Source: Gemmatimonadaceae bacterium
GTDB lineage: Bacteria > Gemmatimonadota > Gemmatimonadetes > Gemmatimonadales > Gemmatimonadaceae
Direction of reading: 5' to 3'
Assembly: GCA_017881545.1 (NCBI GenBank)
Contig: JADGQU010000003.1
Span: 1 to 22,728, forward strand
DNA length: 22,728 nt
This document shows, in pieces, positions 1-7,248 of this stretch. The notes under the pieces are model-generated. The model saw nothing but the letters and a program-made list of their open reading frames with translations. It had not been told where the DNA came from and searched no databases. A program made the position numbers and the translations under genes. The first letter of the stretch is position 1. Each line of letters begins with the position of its first letter.

Positions 1-318
1 TCCAAGCTGTGGCTCTGGATGACGGCGATCGCCGGCGCGACTTTTCTCGGATTCCAGGCGTTCGAGTTCACGTCCTTCGTCCACGAAGGACTTTCGATTC
101 GGACGAACCTGTTCGGCTCTTCCTTCTTCACGCTCACCGGCTTCCACGGCGCGCACGTGACGGCGGGCGTCCTGTGGCTCCTGACGCTGCTCGCGATCGA
201 CTATCGGCGCGGCCTTGGCTCCAAGGATTCACTGCTCGTTGACATCTCCGCTCTGTACTGGCACTTCGTCGACGTGATCTGGATCGTGATCTTCACTCTC
301 GTTTATCTCATCAAGTAA
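1..318 (+). CDS. ctaE: Cytochrome c oxidase subunit III, C-terminal part (5' end outside window)
   Basis: This is the C-terminal ~105 residues of subunit III of an aa3/caa3-type haem-copper oxidase, an inner-membrane protein of the terminal oxidase that reduces oxygen. The frame is open from base 1 with no start, so the gene begins upstream. Family hallmarks are GFHGAHVTAGVLWL and, near the end, YWHFVDVIWIVIFTLVYL, which form the last membrane helices of COX3. The conserved His and Glu/Asp residues that face the lipid pocket in this family appear in these segments. It ends 9 bp before the subunit IV gene and ctaG follows, so this is the tail of an oxidase operon whose subunit I and II genes should lie to the left. 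Identity is firm; only the missing N-terminus is unknown. Confidence 0.95.
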   Translation, partial: SKLWLWMTAIAGATFLGFQAFEFTSFVHEGLSIRTNLFGSSFFTLTGFHGAHVTAGVLWLLTLLAIDYRRGLGSKDSLLVDISALYWHFVDVIWIVIFTLVYLIK

Positions 319-327
319 CCGGCAGGA

Positions 328-702
328 ATGATGGACTCTCACGCCAGCACGACCAATCTCCCGGATTCAGCAGAGGCGCAGGCACACGCGCCGCACGGGG
401 AGGAAGAGCACGCCCATCCGACCTGGTCCACGTATTGGAAGGTCGCCCTCATTCTCACGCTGATCACGGTCGGCGAGGTCTGGGCCTACTACGTCCCGTC
501 GTTCGTTGCGTCACGCGCGTTCGTTCCCACGCTCCTGACATTGTCGGCGGTAAAGTTCGCGACGGTGGTGATGTTCTACATGCACCTCAAGTACGATCAT
601 CGGCTCTTCCGGGTGCTCTTCACCGGTCCCCTCCTGATCGCGTCGATCACGCTCCTCGCGCTGCTGTTCCTCTTCGGACATCTCCACATCAAGATCATGT
701 AG
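328..702 (+). CDS. ctaF: Cytochrome c oxidase subunit IV (prokaryotic type)
   Basis: A 124-residue small membrane protein of the prokaryotic COX4 family, an accessory subunit of caa3-type oxidase. The N-terminal ~35 residues are soluble and rich in His and Glu. Three hydrophobic helices follow, at about residues 36-56, 63-85 and 92-120. The segment KFATVVMFYMHLKYD is typical of the family. Two ATG codons stand in tandem (328 and 331); an AGGA just upstream supports initiation here. It lies 9 bp after ctaE and its stop is separated from the ctaG ATG by one base, so the three genes are probably one transcript. The His-rich tail could bind metal, but that is inference. Length and gene order match the family. 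Confidence 0.9.
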   Translation: MMDSHASTTNLPDSAEAQAHAPHGEEEHAHPTWSTYWKVALILTLITVGEVWAYYVPSFVASRAFVPTLLTLSAVKFATVVMFYMHLKYDHRLFRVLFTGPLLIASITLLALLFLFGHLHIKIM

Positions 703-703
703 C

Positions 704-1537
704 ATGTTGCTCCTGGCGCTGCTGCATCCCATCGTCAATCTCAGCTGGTGGCGATGGTCGGTTCACCCCAGTACCGCCATCGGTATCGCGGCCCTCGGCG
801 CGCTCTACATCTGGGCAGAGAAGGCATTGAACCGCCGAGCAAGTGCGGCCCAGCGAACCTTCTTCTTCTCCGGTCTGCTCCTCTTGTTCGCCTCGCTCAA
901 CGGCCCCATTCATGACCTGAGCGACGACTATCTCTTCAGCGCGCACATGGTGCAGCATCTTCTGCTCACGCTGGCGGTGCCGCCGCTGCTGCTGGCGGGA
1001 GTGCCCGGTTGGATGTTGCGGCCCGTGTTGTCGCGACCCCGCATCGCGCCGATCGCGCGATTCCTTACGCGAGCACCCATCTGCTTCGTCGTGTTCAACC
1101 TCATGATCGCGGTGTGGCATCTGCCGCAGTTTTATAACGCGGCGATGGCGAATCACAATCTCCACATCCTCGAGCATTTGATGTTCATGGCGGCAGCGGT
1201 GCTGATGTGGTGGCCGCTCATGAGCCAGCTTCCGGAATTTCCGCGGCTCGCGTATCCGGGGCAGATGCTCTACAGCTTTCTGATGAGCATCCCGATGTCG
1301 ATCGTCGCCGTCTACATAGCGATGGCCGATCATGTCCTCTACCCAGCGTACAGCGCGGCCCCGCGGGTGCTGCCGCTTTCTCCGCTCGAAGATCAGCTCC
1401 TTGGCGCGCTCATCATGTGGATCCCGGGCGGGCTCATCTTCATCATCATCATGACGGTGGTGTTCTTCAAATGGAACGCCCGCGGCGAAGACTCGACCGC
1501 GGGCGCTCAGGTAGACTGGAAGCCGTCGGCCGCCTAA
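704..1537 (+). CDS. ctaG: Cytochrome c oxidase assembly protein CtaG (caa3 type)
   Basis: A 277-residue polytopic membrane protein matching the CtaG_Cox family, needed for assembly of caa3-type oxidase (this is not the unrelated Cox11-type CtaG). About seven hydrophobic segments are visible. Family-type stretches are SAHMVQHLLLTLAVPPLLLAG, WHLPQFYNAA with HILEHLMFMAAAVLMWWP, and DQLLGALIMWIPGG; the conserved His and Met residues lie at membrane edges. The ATG at 704 comes one base after the ctaF stop, so translation is probably coupled. The stop codon overlaps that of the convergent gene on the minus strand by four bases (1534-1537). Start choice is well supported because the reading frame begins with the hydrophobic N-terminus usual for the family. 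Confidence 0.9.
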   Translation: MLLLALLHPIVNLSWWRWSVHPSTAIGIAALGALYIWAEKALNRRASAAQRTFFFSGLLLLFASLNGPIHDLSDDYLFSAHMVQHLLLTLAVPPLLLAGVPGWMLRPVLSRPRIAPIARFLTRAPICFVVFNLMIAVWHLPQFYNAAMANHNLHILEHLMFMAAAVLMWWPLMSQLPEFPRLAYPGQMLYSFLMSIPMSIVAVYIAMADHVLYPAYSAAPRVLPLSPLEDQLLGALIMWIPGGLIFIIIMTVVFFKWNARGEDSTAGAQVDWKPSAA

Positions 1538-2037
1538 TTGTCGTCGGTTCCTTCGAGCGCCTGCTTCAGCTGCCGTTCCAGCTTCGGGTGCTTCCGCCAC
1601 AGATAGCCGAGCATCAGCGTCGTCGCCACGAGATTGGCCACAAAAACCTGAACCCAGGCGATCTGGCCGAGCGCCGACTGCGCGAAAGCCGCCGCGATCA
1701 TGTAGAAGCCGAGCGACGTCATCACTACCGCCACGACCAATCCGGCAAGGATTCCCGGTGTGCGCTCGGCTTGGTGCACGATCACAGTCAGAAGGATTCC
1801 CACGATGAAAAAAGCGACGTAGTGGAAGATCGTGTAGCCCAGCACCTGCGTGAACGCAGTGTCACCCATCATGTTCTTTCCCAGCACGCTGACGACGCCC
1901 TTGCCGAGGAATATCGGAGTGTAGAAGGGACGTCCACCAATGGTGTCGACGACGAGGAACCAGATTGCGATCGCCGTCGCGCCGATGAAGCCGGTGATCA
2001 AGCCCTCGCGAAGAAAATTGTGCGGCCGCTCAGCCAT
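1534..2037 (-). CDS. Small four-helix membrane protein of unknown function
   Basis: A 167-residue protein that I do not recognise. It has a short cytosolic-looking N-terminus (MAERPHNFLREG), four hydrophobic segments (about residues 13-33, 60-82, 88-108 and 117-142), and a charged C-terminal tail (YLWRKHPKLERQLKQALEG). The frame is open up to 2166, but I chose the ATG at 2037 because a GAGG lies 6 bases upstream of it, and the extra residues are polar and low in complexity. Its last codons overlap the end of ctaG tail to tail. A role with the oxidase is possible from position only; it is transcribed in the opposite direction, so it is not part of that operon. Confidence 0.75.
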   Translation of the reverse strand: MAERPHNFLREGLITGFIGATAIAIWFLVVDTIGGRPFYTPIFLGKGVVSVLGKNMMGDTAFTQVLGYTIFHYVAFFIVGILLTVIVHQAERTPGILAGLVVAVVMTSLGFYMIAAAFAQSALGQIAWVQVFVANLVATTLMLGYLWRKHPKLERQLKQALEGTDDN

Positions 2038-2227
2038 CGGTATCCTCTGGTGCGGTTGGGTGCAAGTGTCGTTCGGGGAAAATACGCAACCGCCGGGTAT
2101 ATTCCAAGCGACTCCATCCTCCTCGGAAGGGAACGCGCAGCGCGAGTCTGGCACCGTTCTCGCCACGGGTTGCCCGTCCGCTGTCCATTCTCACGAACTC
2201 AGTTTTATTAACGCTCAACGGCTGAAG

Positions 2228-3772
2228 ATGTTCTCTCGCAGAATTCGAATCGCGATACTGGTGGCGCTCACTGTCTGCGCCGCCGCTCCCACCATCCTCG
2301 AGTCGCAGGCCAAAAGGACAACCAGCACCCGACGCCGCGCGCGGAGGCCGAGCCGCAACAGGCCGCCCGCCGTGCCCTCCGTCGGCTACAGCACTCCGCG
2401 CACTTCAGCCGACCTGGCCGCGACGCTCGGCGGACTTGCCGCGCGCATCCGCGGTGGTACGTGGGGCGCGATGGTGGTGTCGCTCACACGCGGCGATACG
2501 CTCTATGCGAACAACGCGGGCGAGCAGATGCTTCCCGCCTCGACGATGAAGCTGATGACGAGCGCGATTGCCTTCGATCGATTCGGGCCGACCTACCAGT
2601 TCAGCACCGACGCGCTGCGTGACGCGGCAGTCGGTCCCGATGGAACACTCACCGGGAATCTCTACCTCAGAGGCGATGGCGATCCCGCCCTCTCCGGAAA
2701 GTTTCTGCCCGGCGGTCCGTCGGCTCCGATGAATCATCTCGCGGATCTGGTTGCCGCGAAAGGAATCAAGCACGTGACCGGCAGCGTCATCGGCGACGCC
2801 TCCGGGTTCGACGACCAGAAAGTTCCGCAGGGATGGCTCTCCCGCTATCTCCAGGCGTCATACGCCGCGCGCGTGTCCGCCCTGTCGTTGAACGAGAACG
2901 TCGTCGTCGTCGCGGTGACGCCAACCTCGCCGGGAAACCCGGCAACGGTCGCCCTCGAGCCTTCCACCAGCGCGATTCCGCTCGTTGCCAACGTTCGCAC
3001 CGTCGCGGGTGGCGGAGCGCGACTCTCATTCAGAAAGCAGGGAGACGGGACGATCGTCGCCAACGGCTCAATCGGCTCGCGAACCAGCACCCGTCGATAC
3101 GTCTACATCGTGGAAGATCCGGCGAGCTTCGCCACCGGCGCATTCCTGAACGCGCTGATCGCGCGCGGGATCAAAGTCGATGGTGGGATTCGCCTCGGCA
3201 AAACTCCGCCGACTGCCGTCAAGGTCGCGGGGCTGCTCTCTCCGCCGCTCGCCAGCATGATCTCGGCGATGAACCGTGAGAGCATCAACCACTACGCCGA
3301 GCTGCTGTTCAGGAACGCGGCGCGCGGGCCGCAGCGCGACGCGGTGGGGACAGTCGCGAACGCCAGCTCCGTCCTCGACACGTTTTTCGCCAACAAGGTC
3401 GGCGTGGACACGAGTAGCCTCACCTTTGCCGACGGCAGCGGACTCTCGACAATCGATCGGGTGACCCCGCGCGCGCAGGTCCAGCTTCTGGGCTACGCCC
3501 ACCGTGCTTCATGGGGTCCGTGGCTGCACGCATCGCTGCCCGTAGCCGGCGACTCCGAGCTGCTCAAGCGGCGCATGCGGAACACTCCGGCCGAGGGGAA
3601 CCTCCACGCCAAGACGGGCACCACCAACGACGTCATTGCGCTGGCTGGATACGTCACGGCGGTCGATGGCGAGGTGCTGGCTTTCTCCTTCCTCTACAAC
3701 GGCCGGGACCGCTGGACAGCCAAGTCCATGATCGACGTCATGAGCGAAACTTTGGCGAGTTTCGCGCGGTAG
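2228..3772 (+). CDS. dacB: D-alanyl-D-alanine carboxypeptidase/endopeptidase, PBP4 family (peptidase S13)
   Basis: A 514-residue exported penicillin-binding protein of the S13 family, which trims the terminal D-Ala of peptidoglycan stem peptides and can cut cross-links in the periplasm. The N-terminus has an Arg-rich n-region and a hydrophobic core (residues 6-20), a signal peptide, followed by a basic Arg/Ser/Pro linker to about residue 50. All three active-site motifs are visible: SxxK as STMK (105-108, nucleophile Ser105), SxN as SIN (352-354) and KTG (462-464). DGSGLS (402-407) is also typical of the family. The large insert between SxxK and SxN is present, so the protein is full length. 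The frame extends upstream to 1940, but that part is antisense to the neighbouring gene and lacks a signal sequence, so the ATG at 2228 is preferred. No strong ribosome-binding site is seen. Confidence 0.93.
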   Translation: MFSRRIRIAILVALTVCAAAPTILESQAKRTTSTRRRARRPSRNRPPAVPSVGYSTPRTSADLAATLGGLAARIRGGTWGAMVVSLTRGDTLYANNAGEQMLPASTMKLMTSAIAFDRFGPTYQFSTDALRDAAVGPDGTLTGNLYLRGDGDPALSGKFLPGGPSAPMNHLADLVAAKGIKHVTGSVIGDASGFDDQKVPQGWLSRYLQASYAARVSALSLNENVVVVAVTPTSPGNPATVALEPSTSAIPLVANVRTVAGGGARLSFRKQGDGTIVANGSIGSRTSTRRYVYIVEDPASFATGAFLNALIARGIKVDGGIRLGKTPPTAVKVAGLLSPPLASMISAMNRESINHYAELLFRNAARGPQRDAVGTVANASSVLDTFFANKVGVDTSSLTFADGSGLSTIDRVTPRAQVQLLGYAHRASWGPWLHASLPVAGDSELLKRRMRNTPAEGNLHAKTGTTNDVIALAGYVTAVDGEVLAFSFLYNGRDRWTAKSMIDVMSETLASFAR

Positions 3773-3812
3773 AATCCTCGGTGGCAGGTAGGATCTTTGT
3801 GGGGGTAAACCC

Positions 3813-3838
3813 TTGACAAACATATAATTAGCTAATTT
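3813..3838 (+). promoter_or_regulatory. AT-rich promoter-like island
   Basis: A perfect TTGACA lies at 3813-3818, followed by TATAAT (3823-3828) and TAATTT (3833-3838), in an AT-rich patch that stands out in this GC-rich sequence. No pair of hexamers has the usual 17-base spacing: 4 bases to TATAAT, 14 to TAATTT. The exact elements are therefore uncertain. It would drive the gene starting at 3918. Confidence 0.4.
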
Positions 3839-3841
3839 CTC

Positions 3842-3864
3842 AAATGCCGGAAATTGGCATTTTT
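3842..3864 (+). terminator. Hairpin followed by T-run (terminator or 5' UTR hairpin)
   Basis: Seven perfect base pairs, AAATGCC with GGCATTT, surround a 7-base loop; the run of T continues to 3864 (five T in total, three of them in the stem). It could end the dacB transcript (stop at 3772). It also lies immediately downstream of the promoter-like island, so it may instead be an early leader hairpin of the next gene. The stem is AT-containing and fairly weak. Confidence 0.45.
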
Positions 3865-3917
3865 CCTGCACGAGTGAGAGCTGGAACGCGTGAGGCTACC
3901 GCGCGAGGTATTTAGAT

Positions 3918-4268
3918 ATGTCGTATCGCACTTTTTTAGACAGAGACGGAGCATACTGGCAGGTCTGGGACTCGGTGCCGACCAAAGTCGAGCGGCGCAT
4001 GTCCGAGGCGGACCGACGGCGCCCGAAATACTACGCTTGGGGCGGCACGGAGCGTCGGACCGGGACGGACCGGCGCACGACCAGCCAGCGACGCATCACC
4101 CTCTCCGAAGGACATGGAGCCGGGTGGCTGACGTTCGAGTCGCTGGACGAAAAGCGGCGGCTCATTCCGATTCCAACACACTGGGAAGATCTCTCCCAGC
4201 CCGAGCTGCGGGCACTGTGCGAACGGGCTAAGCGCGTCGCCAAGTTTGAGGGGACGCGCTCCGCCTAG
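3918..4268 (+). CDS. Arginine-rich small protein of unknown function
   Basis: A 116-residue soluble protein of no family I can name. A GAGG nine bases before the ATG supports the start. The N-terminal part (1-22) is aromatic and acidic. The middle (25-60) is strongly basic and carries [E/D/Q]RR triplets at 25-27, 32-34, 45-47, 51-53 and 57-59, the last three spaced every six residues. The C-terminal part (66-112) contains GWLTFESLDEKRRLIPIP, a Trp, and a Leu/Cys-rich helix (LRALCERAKRVAKF). There is no signal peptide or membrane segment. The basic repeats suggest binding to nucleic acid or another polyanion, which is inference. It stands alone between dacB and an oppositely directed lipoprotein gene. 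Confidence 0.75.
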   Translation: MSYRTFLDRDGAYWQVWDSVPTKVERRMSEADRRRPKYYAWGGTERRTGTDRRTTSQRRITLSEGHGAGWLTFESLDEKRRLIPIPTHWEDLSQPELRALCERAKRVAKFEGTRSA

Positions 4269-4435
4269 CTAACTGCAACTGCAGTTCGTGCCTTGGCATG
4301 ATCGCCACTTCACACCGAGCTCACCTCAGGAACACCGCCAGCCCGGCCCCGTGCGAGTGATGACCGGACTGAGGGTGTGGTACGGATTCGCGCTGGGTGC
4401 GCCAACGAACCCGTATTTCCTGCTCGAAATTGGTG

Positions 4436-5380
4436 CTACTGACAGGTCAGCGGGCCGTGAGGCAGCGGCTTAGTGCAGTTCTTGGTGACACCGTCATGCG
4501 TAATTACCACGGTGGCAGTCGCTGATCCGTCGAATGTGATGACCTCGCGGCGCGATGACGTCGACGGAGTCCCACCATTCAGCGTGACCGTGGCCTGCAT
4601 CGAGCGAATGATCGATCCCGCCGTCGGGAAGGTCGGCTTGCCGTCCTGAATCGGAATCACGATTCCGGAAATGGTGTCGCCCGCTGATCTCGTTGCCGTG
4701 AACGCATCGCCGTGCTTGGTCCCGGTTGACGACTCGGTACCGGCAGATTTTCCGTTCAGGGTGCGCTGCGTGCTTCCCGATGCCAGTCCGGCAGCGGTAA
4801 AATCGCTCGATGCGTTCACGGTGCTGGTGTCGTCCCCGTGATGATGACTGGTCGTCCCGGTTACGGTGGACGTCACGTTGACCGTATTGGTGGTGTTCCC
4901 GTCAAACATCTGCTGAACCGCGCCCGACGCGTCGAGGAACGAGAACGAGCGGTTGATGGTGAGGCCGTGCCTGTTGTCGGTTTGGCAGACAACGCGATTG
5001 GTTGTGGTCGAGAACGCGCAGTTATCAGCATCGCGCCAGTCTCCGAATGGACCTCTCCCAAATCCAGGGCCGAGGGCGAATCCTGGTCCAAATCCAATCC
5101 CTCCGATAAAACTCTCGCCGATTCCACCGCCCATGAAATCGTGCCAGCCGGGACCAAATCGATTCTGGTCACCATCGCCAGGCTCCCAGGGCGTGAGCCC
5201 ATTGGCGTCACCCGAGCCTCCAACAAAGCTGGTATTCAGTTGGTCGAAGCTGAGCGGAGCCGAGATGAGTGCCGCGGCCGCGGCCGACGAGGCGACGGGC
5301 GAAGTGGAATTGTCGGACGCGCACGCCCCGATGAAAGCGGCCGCGCCGGCGACGAAAACTATTTTGAGTGGATTTCGCAT
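4436..5380 (-). CDS. Secreted lipoprotein with Gly/Phe-rich segment, unknown function
   Basis: A 314-residue predicted lipoprotein. The N-terminus is a signal peptide ending in the lipobox IGAC, with lipidation at Cys20, followed by a Ser/Ala linker. Residues ~83-112 are rich in Gly, Phe and Pro, with repeated GFGPG-like units. The rest is Thr/Ser-rich and beta-like (NTVNVTSTVTG, a HHHGDD patch, then GKSAGTESSTGTKHG). Paired cysteines occur near the middle (NCAF, VCQT) and at the end (NCTK, LTCQ). A GGAG eight bases upstream supports the ATG at 5380. It follows the ECF sigma gene on the same strand after 127 bases, so it may be read through from it or belong to its regulon. I know no named family for it. 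Confidence 0.75.
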   Translation of the reverse strand: MRNPLKIVFVAGAAAFIGACASDNSTSPVASSAAAAALISAPLSFDQLNTSFVGGSGDANGLTPWEPGDGDQNRFGPGWHDFMGGGIGESFIGGIGFGPGFALGPGFGRGPFGDWRDADNCAFSTTTNRVVCQTDNRHGLTINRSFSFLDASGAVQQMFDGNTTNTVNVTSTVTGTTSHHHGDDTSTVNASSDFTAAGLASGSTQRTLNGKSAGTESSTGTKHGDAFTATRSAGDTISGIVIPIQDGKPTFPTAGSIIRSMQATVTLNGGTPSTSSRREVITFDGSATATVVITHDGVTKNCTKPLPHGPLTCQ

Positions 5381-5485
5381 GATGTCTCTCCAAAGGTGAC
5401 CGCGCGGTGTTTACTCCGCGCGCGATGTTCCAGAAAGAGAGACACGCCAGCTCGCGGATACCCTATGCAGGAGTTGTCCGCCCCT

Positions 5486-5520
5486 CATAACGGGGGTTAT
5501 GCTCCGCCTATACGGGGGTT
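5486..5520. repeat. Twin ACGGGGGTT motifs, one within a palindrome
   Basis: Two copies of TAxACGGGGGTT occur at 5488-5498 and 5510-5520 with a 22-base period. The first is embedded in a perfect inverted repeat, CATAAC-GGGG-GTTATG (5486-5501). They span the last codons of the ECF sigma gene and the leader of the downstream lipoprotein gene. The period is two helical turns, as expected for tandem binding sites of a regulator or for promoter elements. That function is inference. Confidence 0.5.
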
Positions 5521-6095
5521 TTACGCCCCCTTCCACCCGTACCTGCCGGTAGCCAGGGTGCCAGGCGCTGACGCAGCTCCGAGAGCGCCTGGCCCATTCG
5601 CTTCTCCACCGTCTTGACGGAGATCTCGAGCGTGGCCGCGATCTCGGCGTACTTGAGCCCCTGCTCGCGGCTCAGCTGAAAGACTTCACGGCAGTTTTCG
5701 GGGAGGCCCTCGATCGCGTCATGCACGGCGCGCTCAAGCTCGACACCCAGGACCTCGTCTTCCGCCGACGGTGAGCTTGGAGGATCGATGGCCGCGAATG
5801 CAGCCTCACGCGCCACGATCCGGTCGTGACGAATGTGGTTGAGCGCACGATTTCGCGTGGATCGAATGAGGTAGGCGCGAAAGGTTTGCTCGACTTCCAG
5901 CGACTCGCGGCGGCGCCATAACTCGAGCATCACCTCCTGCGCGATCTCCTCGGCCAACGCGCGCTCGCGAACCACCGATTCGGCCATCCGCACGAGCTGG
6001 GCGTAGTGCGATCGGAAAACGGAATCGAACGCACCCTCGTCTCCCGCCCGGATGCGCTCCCGCAGTTCCCGCTCGCTCGCGTGGCTGGTATCCAA
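5508..6095 (-). CDS. ECF-type RNA polymerase sigma-70 factor
   Basis: A 195-residue extracytoplasmic-function sigma factor of the FecI-like kind. Region 2 covers about residues 20-92, with EEIAQEVMLELWRRR and FRAYLIRSTRNRALNHIR, which bind core polymerase and the -10 element. Region 4 covers about 120-175, with LPENCREVFQLSREQGLKYA and a helix-turn-helix (IAATLEISVKTVEKRMGQAL) for the -35 element. The start codon is TTG at 6095: an in-frame TAA lies immediately before it, and the next ATG would remove the first part of region 2. No clear Shine-Dalgarno site precedes it. It is divergent from the FecR-like gene, and a tandem repeat fills the gap, so mutual or autoregulation is likely. Confidence 0.92.
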   Translation of the reverse strand: MDTSHASERELRERIRAGDEGAFDSVFRSHYAQLVRMAESVVRERALAEEIAQEVMLELWRRRESLEVEQTFRAYLIRSTRNRALNHIRHDRIVAREAAFAAIDPPSSPSAEDEVLGVELERAVHDAIEGLPENCREVFQLSREQGLKYAEIAATLEISVKTVEKRMGQALSELRQRLAPWLPAGTGGRGRKTPV

Positions 6096-6101
6096 TTAGG
6101 G

Positions 6102-6166
6102 GCGCCCGGTGCAGGTGTCTGTCTTGTTCAAGTAGGGTAGCGCCCGGTTCAGGTGTCTGTGTTATT
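6102..6166. repeat. Tandem 27-nt direct repeat between sigma factor and anti-sigma factor genes
   Basis: Copies at 6102-6128 and 6140-6166 match at 24 of 27 positions with a 38-base period. Each starts GCGCCCGGT and contains CAGGTGTCTGT. Similar TAGGG words precede both. Copy 1 begins 6 bases upstream of the sigma factor TTG; copy 2 ends one base before the FecR ATG. They therefore fill the whole divergent promoter region and are probably promoter or operator elements, a role inferred from position. Confidence 0.75.
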
Positions 6167-6167
6167 A

Positions 6168-7235
6168 ATGAATATGTCGAAACCTGACGAGGGTTCCGCC
6201 AACATCAGCCCCGACGAGTGGGAGCGTATCGCGCGCTATCTCACCGGTGAAGCTGGTTCCGGTGAGGCCGAGGCGACAAGGGGATGGATCGAAGCTGATG
6301 CCCATCGCGCAAAGGTCGTGCGCCTGCTCGAGTCAGTTCTCGTCAACGTGTCACGCCAGAATTCCTCTGACATCGATGTCGAGGGTGCGCTGAAGCAGGT
6401 GAAGTCGCGCTTCGGCGAGCCGAAAGTGATTCCGTTCGCCCCTCACCTCGCGAAAGGTACCCCCGACCGCAGTTTTCCTGCCGCACTGCTCAGAATCGCC
6501 GCCGCAGCAATTATAATCATCGGCGGAACGATGCTTTGGCAGGACATTCGTCGGTCGCGTAGCGACAGGGGCCAGACCTTTGCCACTTCGGTGGGTGAGC
6601 GCAGACAGGTCGTGCTGAAGGACGGAACCAGGGTCCTTCTCGGCCCGACCAGCCGTCTCGTGATGTCTTTGAGAGAGCCGGACCAGGGCGATCGCGTGGT
6701 TACGCTCGACGGCGTCGCCTACTTCAGCGTCGTGCACGATCCAACGCACCCTTTCACCGTGATAGCCGGGGACATCGTCATCCAGGACGTCGGAACAGCC
6801 TTTTCGGTGGAGAGCGATGATAGCGCCGGCACGCGGGTAGCCGTCGATTCGGGGTCCGTAACCCTGGCACCCGCGGCCGATCGCGACCGGGACACGGTGC
6901 TCAACGCACGCGACCGCGCCACCGTAAACACCAAAGGAATAGTCATCATCGAGCGGTCAGCTGTTTCCGAGGATGACCTGGCCTGGACCCAGGGGCGCCT
7001 TGTCTTCCGCGACGCACCACTCATTCTTGTAGGGGCAGAACTTTACAGATGGTACGGAGTAAGGCTAAGGGTGGCGGATTCATCGCTGGCGAATCTTCAC
7101 CTGACCGCATCTTTTTCTGGTGAGCCGGTTGACCGAGTTCTCAATGTCATCGCTCTCTCGCTCGGTGCGCGCATCGAGCGGCAGGGAAACGTCGCGATAC
7201 TTCACCGGGCAACAGCGTCTGTGGGTCGCCCCTAG
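6168..7235 (+). CDS. FecR-family anti-sigma factor / transmembrane signal transducer
   Basis: A 355-residue inner-membrane regulator. An N-terminal cytosolic part (1-100), with DEWERIARYLTGEAG as in the FecR N-terminal helix, should hold the sigma factor. One membrane helix lies at about 106-124. The periplasmic FecR domain follows (about 137-240, with ERRQVVLKDGTRVLLGPTSR). A C-terminal DUF4974/STN-like domain (about 263-347, with LVGAELYRWYGVRLRV and SFSGEPVDRVLNVIA) would contact the TonB receptor. The ATG at 6168 is chosen over ATG 6174 and an upstream GTG at 6153 that lies inside the repeat; none has a good ribosome-binding site. The receptor gene begins 13 bases after the stop. Its partner sigma factor is divergent, whereas in the classical arrangement the fecI and fecR genes are co-directional. 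Confidence 0.9.
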   Translation: MNMSKPDEGSANISPDEWERIARYLTGEAGSGEAEATRGWIEADAHRAKVVRLLESVLVNVSRQNSSDIDVEGALKQVKSRFGEPKVIPFAPHLAKGTPDRSFPAALLRIAAAAIIIIGGTMLWQDIRRSRSDRGQTFATSVGERRQVVLKDGTRVLLGPTSRLVMSLREPDQGDRVVTLDGVAYFSVVHDPTHPFTVIAGDIVIQDVGTAFSVESDDSAGTRVAVDSGSVTLAPAADRDRDTVLNARDRATVNTKGIVIIERSAVSEDDLAWTQGRLVFRDAPLILVGAELYRWYGVRLRVADSSLANLHLTASFSGEPVDRVLNVIALSLGARIERQGNVAILHRATASVGRP

Positions 7236-7248
7236 CCCCGGGCGCTTT

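Noticed and set aside
695..1600. Long minus-strand frame opposite ctaG
   Set aside because: Its Arg/His/Glu-rich composition is the usual antisense shadow of a GC-rich membrane protein gene, which is clear on the plus strand.
1940..2227. N-terminal extension of the dacB frame
   Set aside because: It is antisense to the membrane protein gene, and it would bury the signal peptide inside the protein.
4277..4286. Palindrome AACTGCAGTT after the arginine-rich protein gene
   Set aside because: Ten bases only, with no T-run and no partner motif in the neighbourhood. The similarity to CAGTTGCAG near 11238 is too short to mean anything.
4288..4473. 61-codon plus-strand frame between the arginine-rich protein and the lipoprotein
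   Set aside because: No ribosome-binding site, no domain, overlaps the end of the lipoprotein gene; likely chance.
7120..7248. N-terminal extension of the TonB receptor frame
   Set aside because: It overlaps the FecR coding region, and the GTG at 7249 gives a proper signal peptide.
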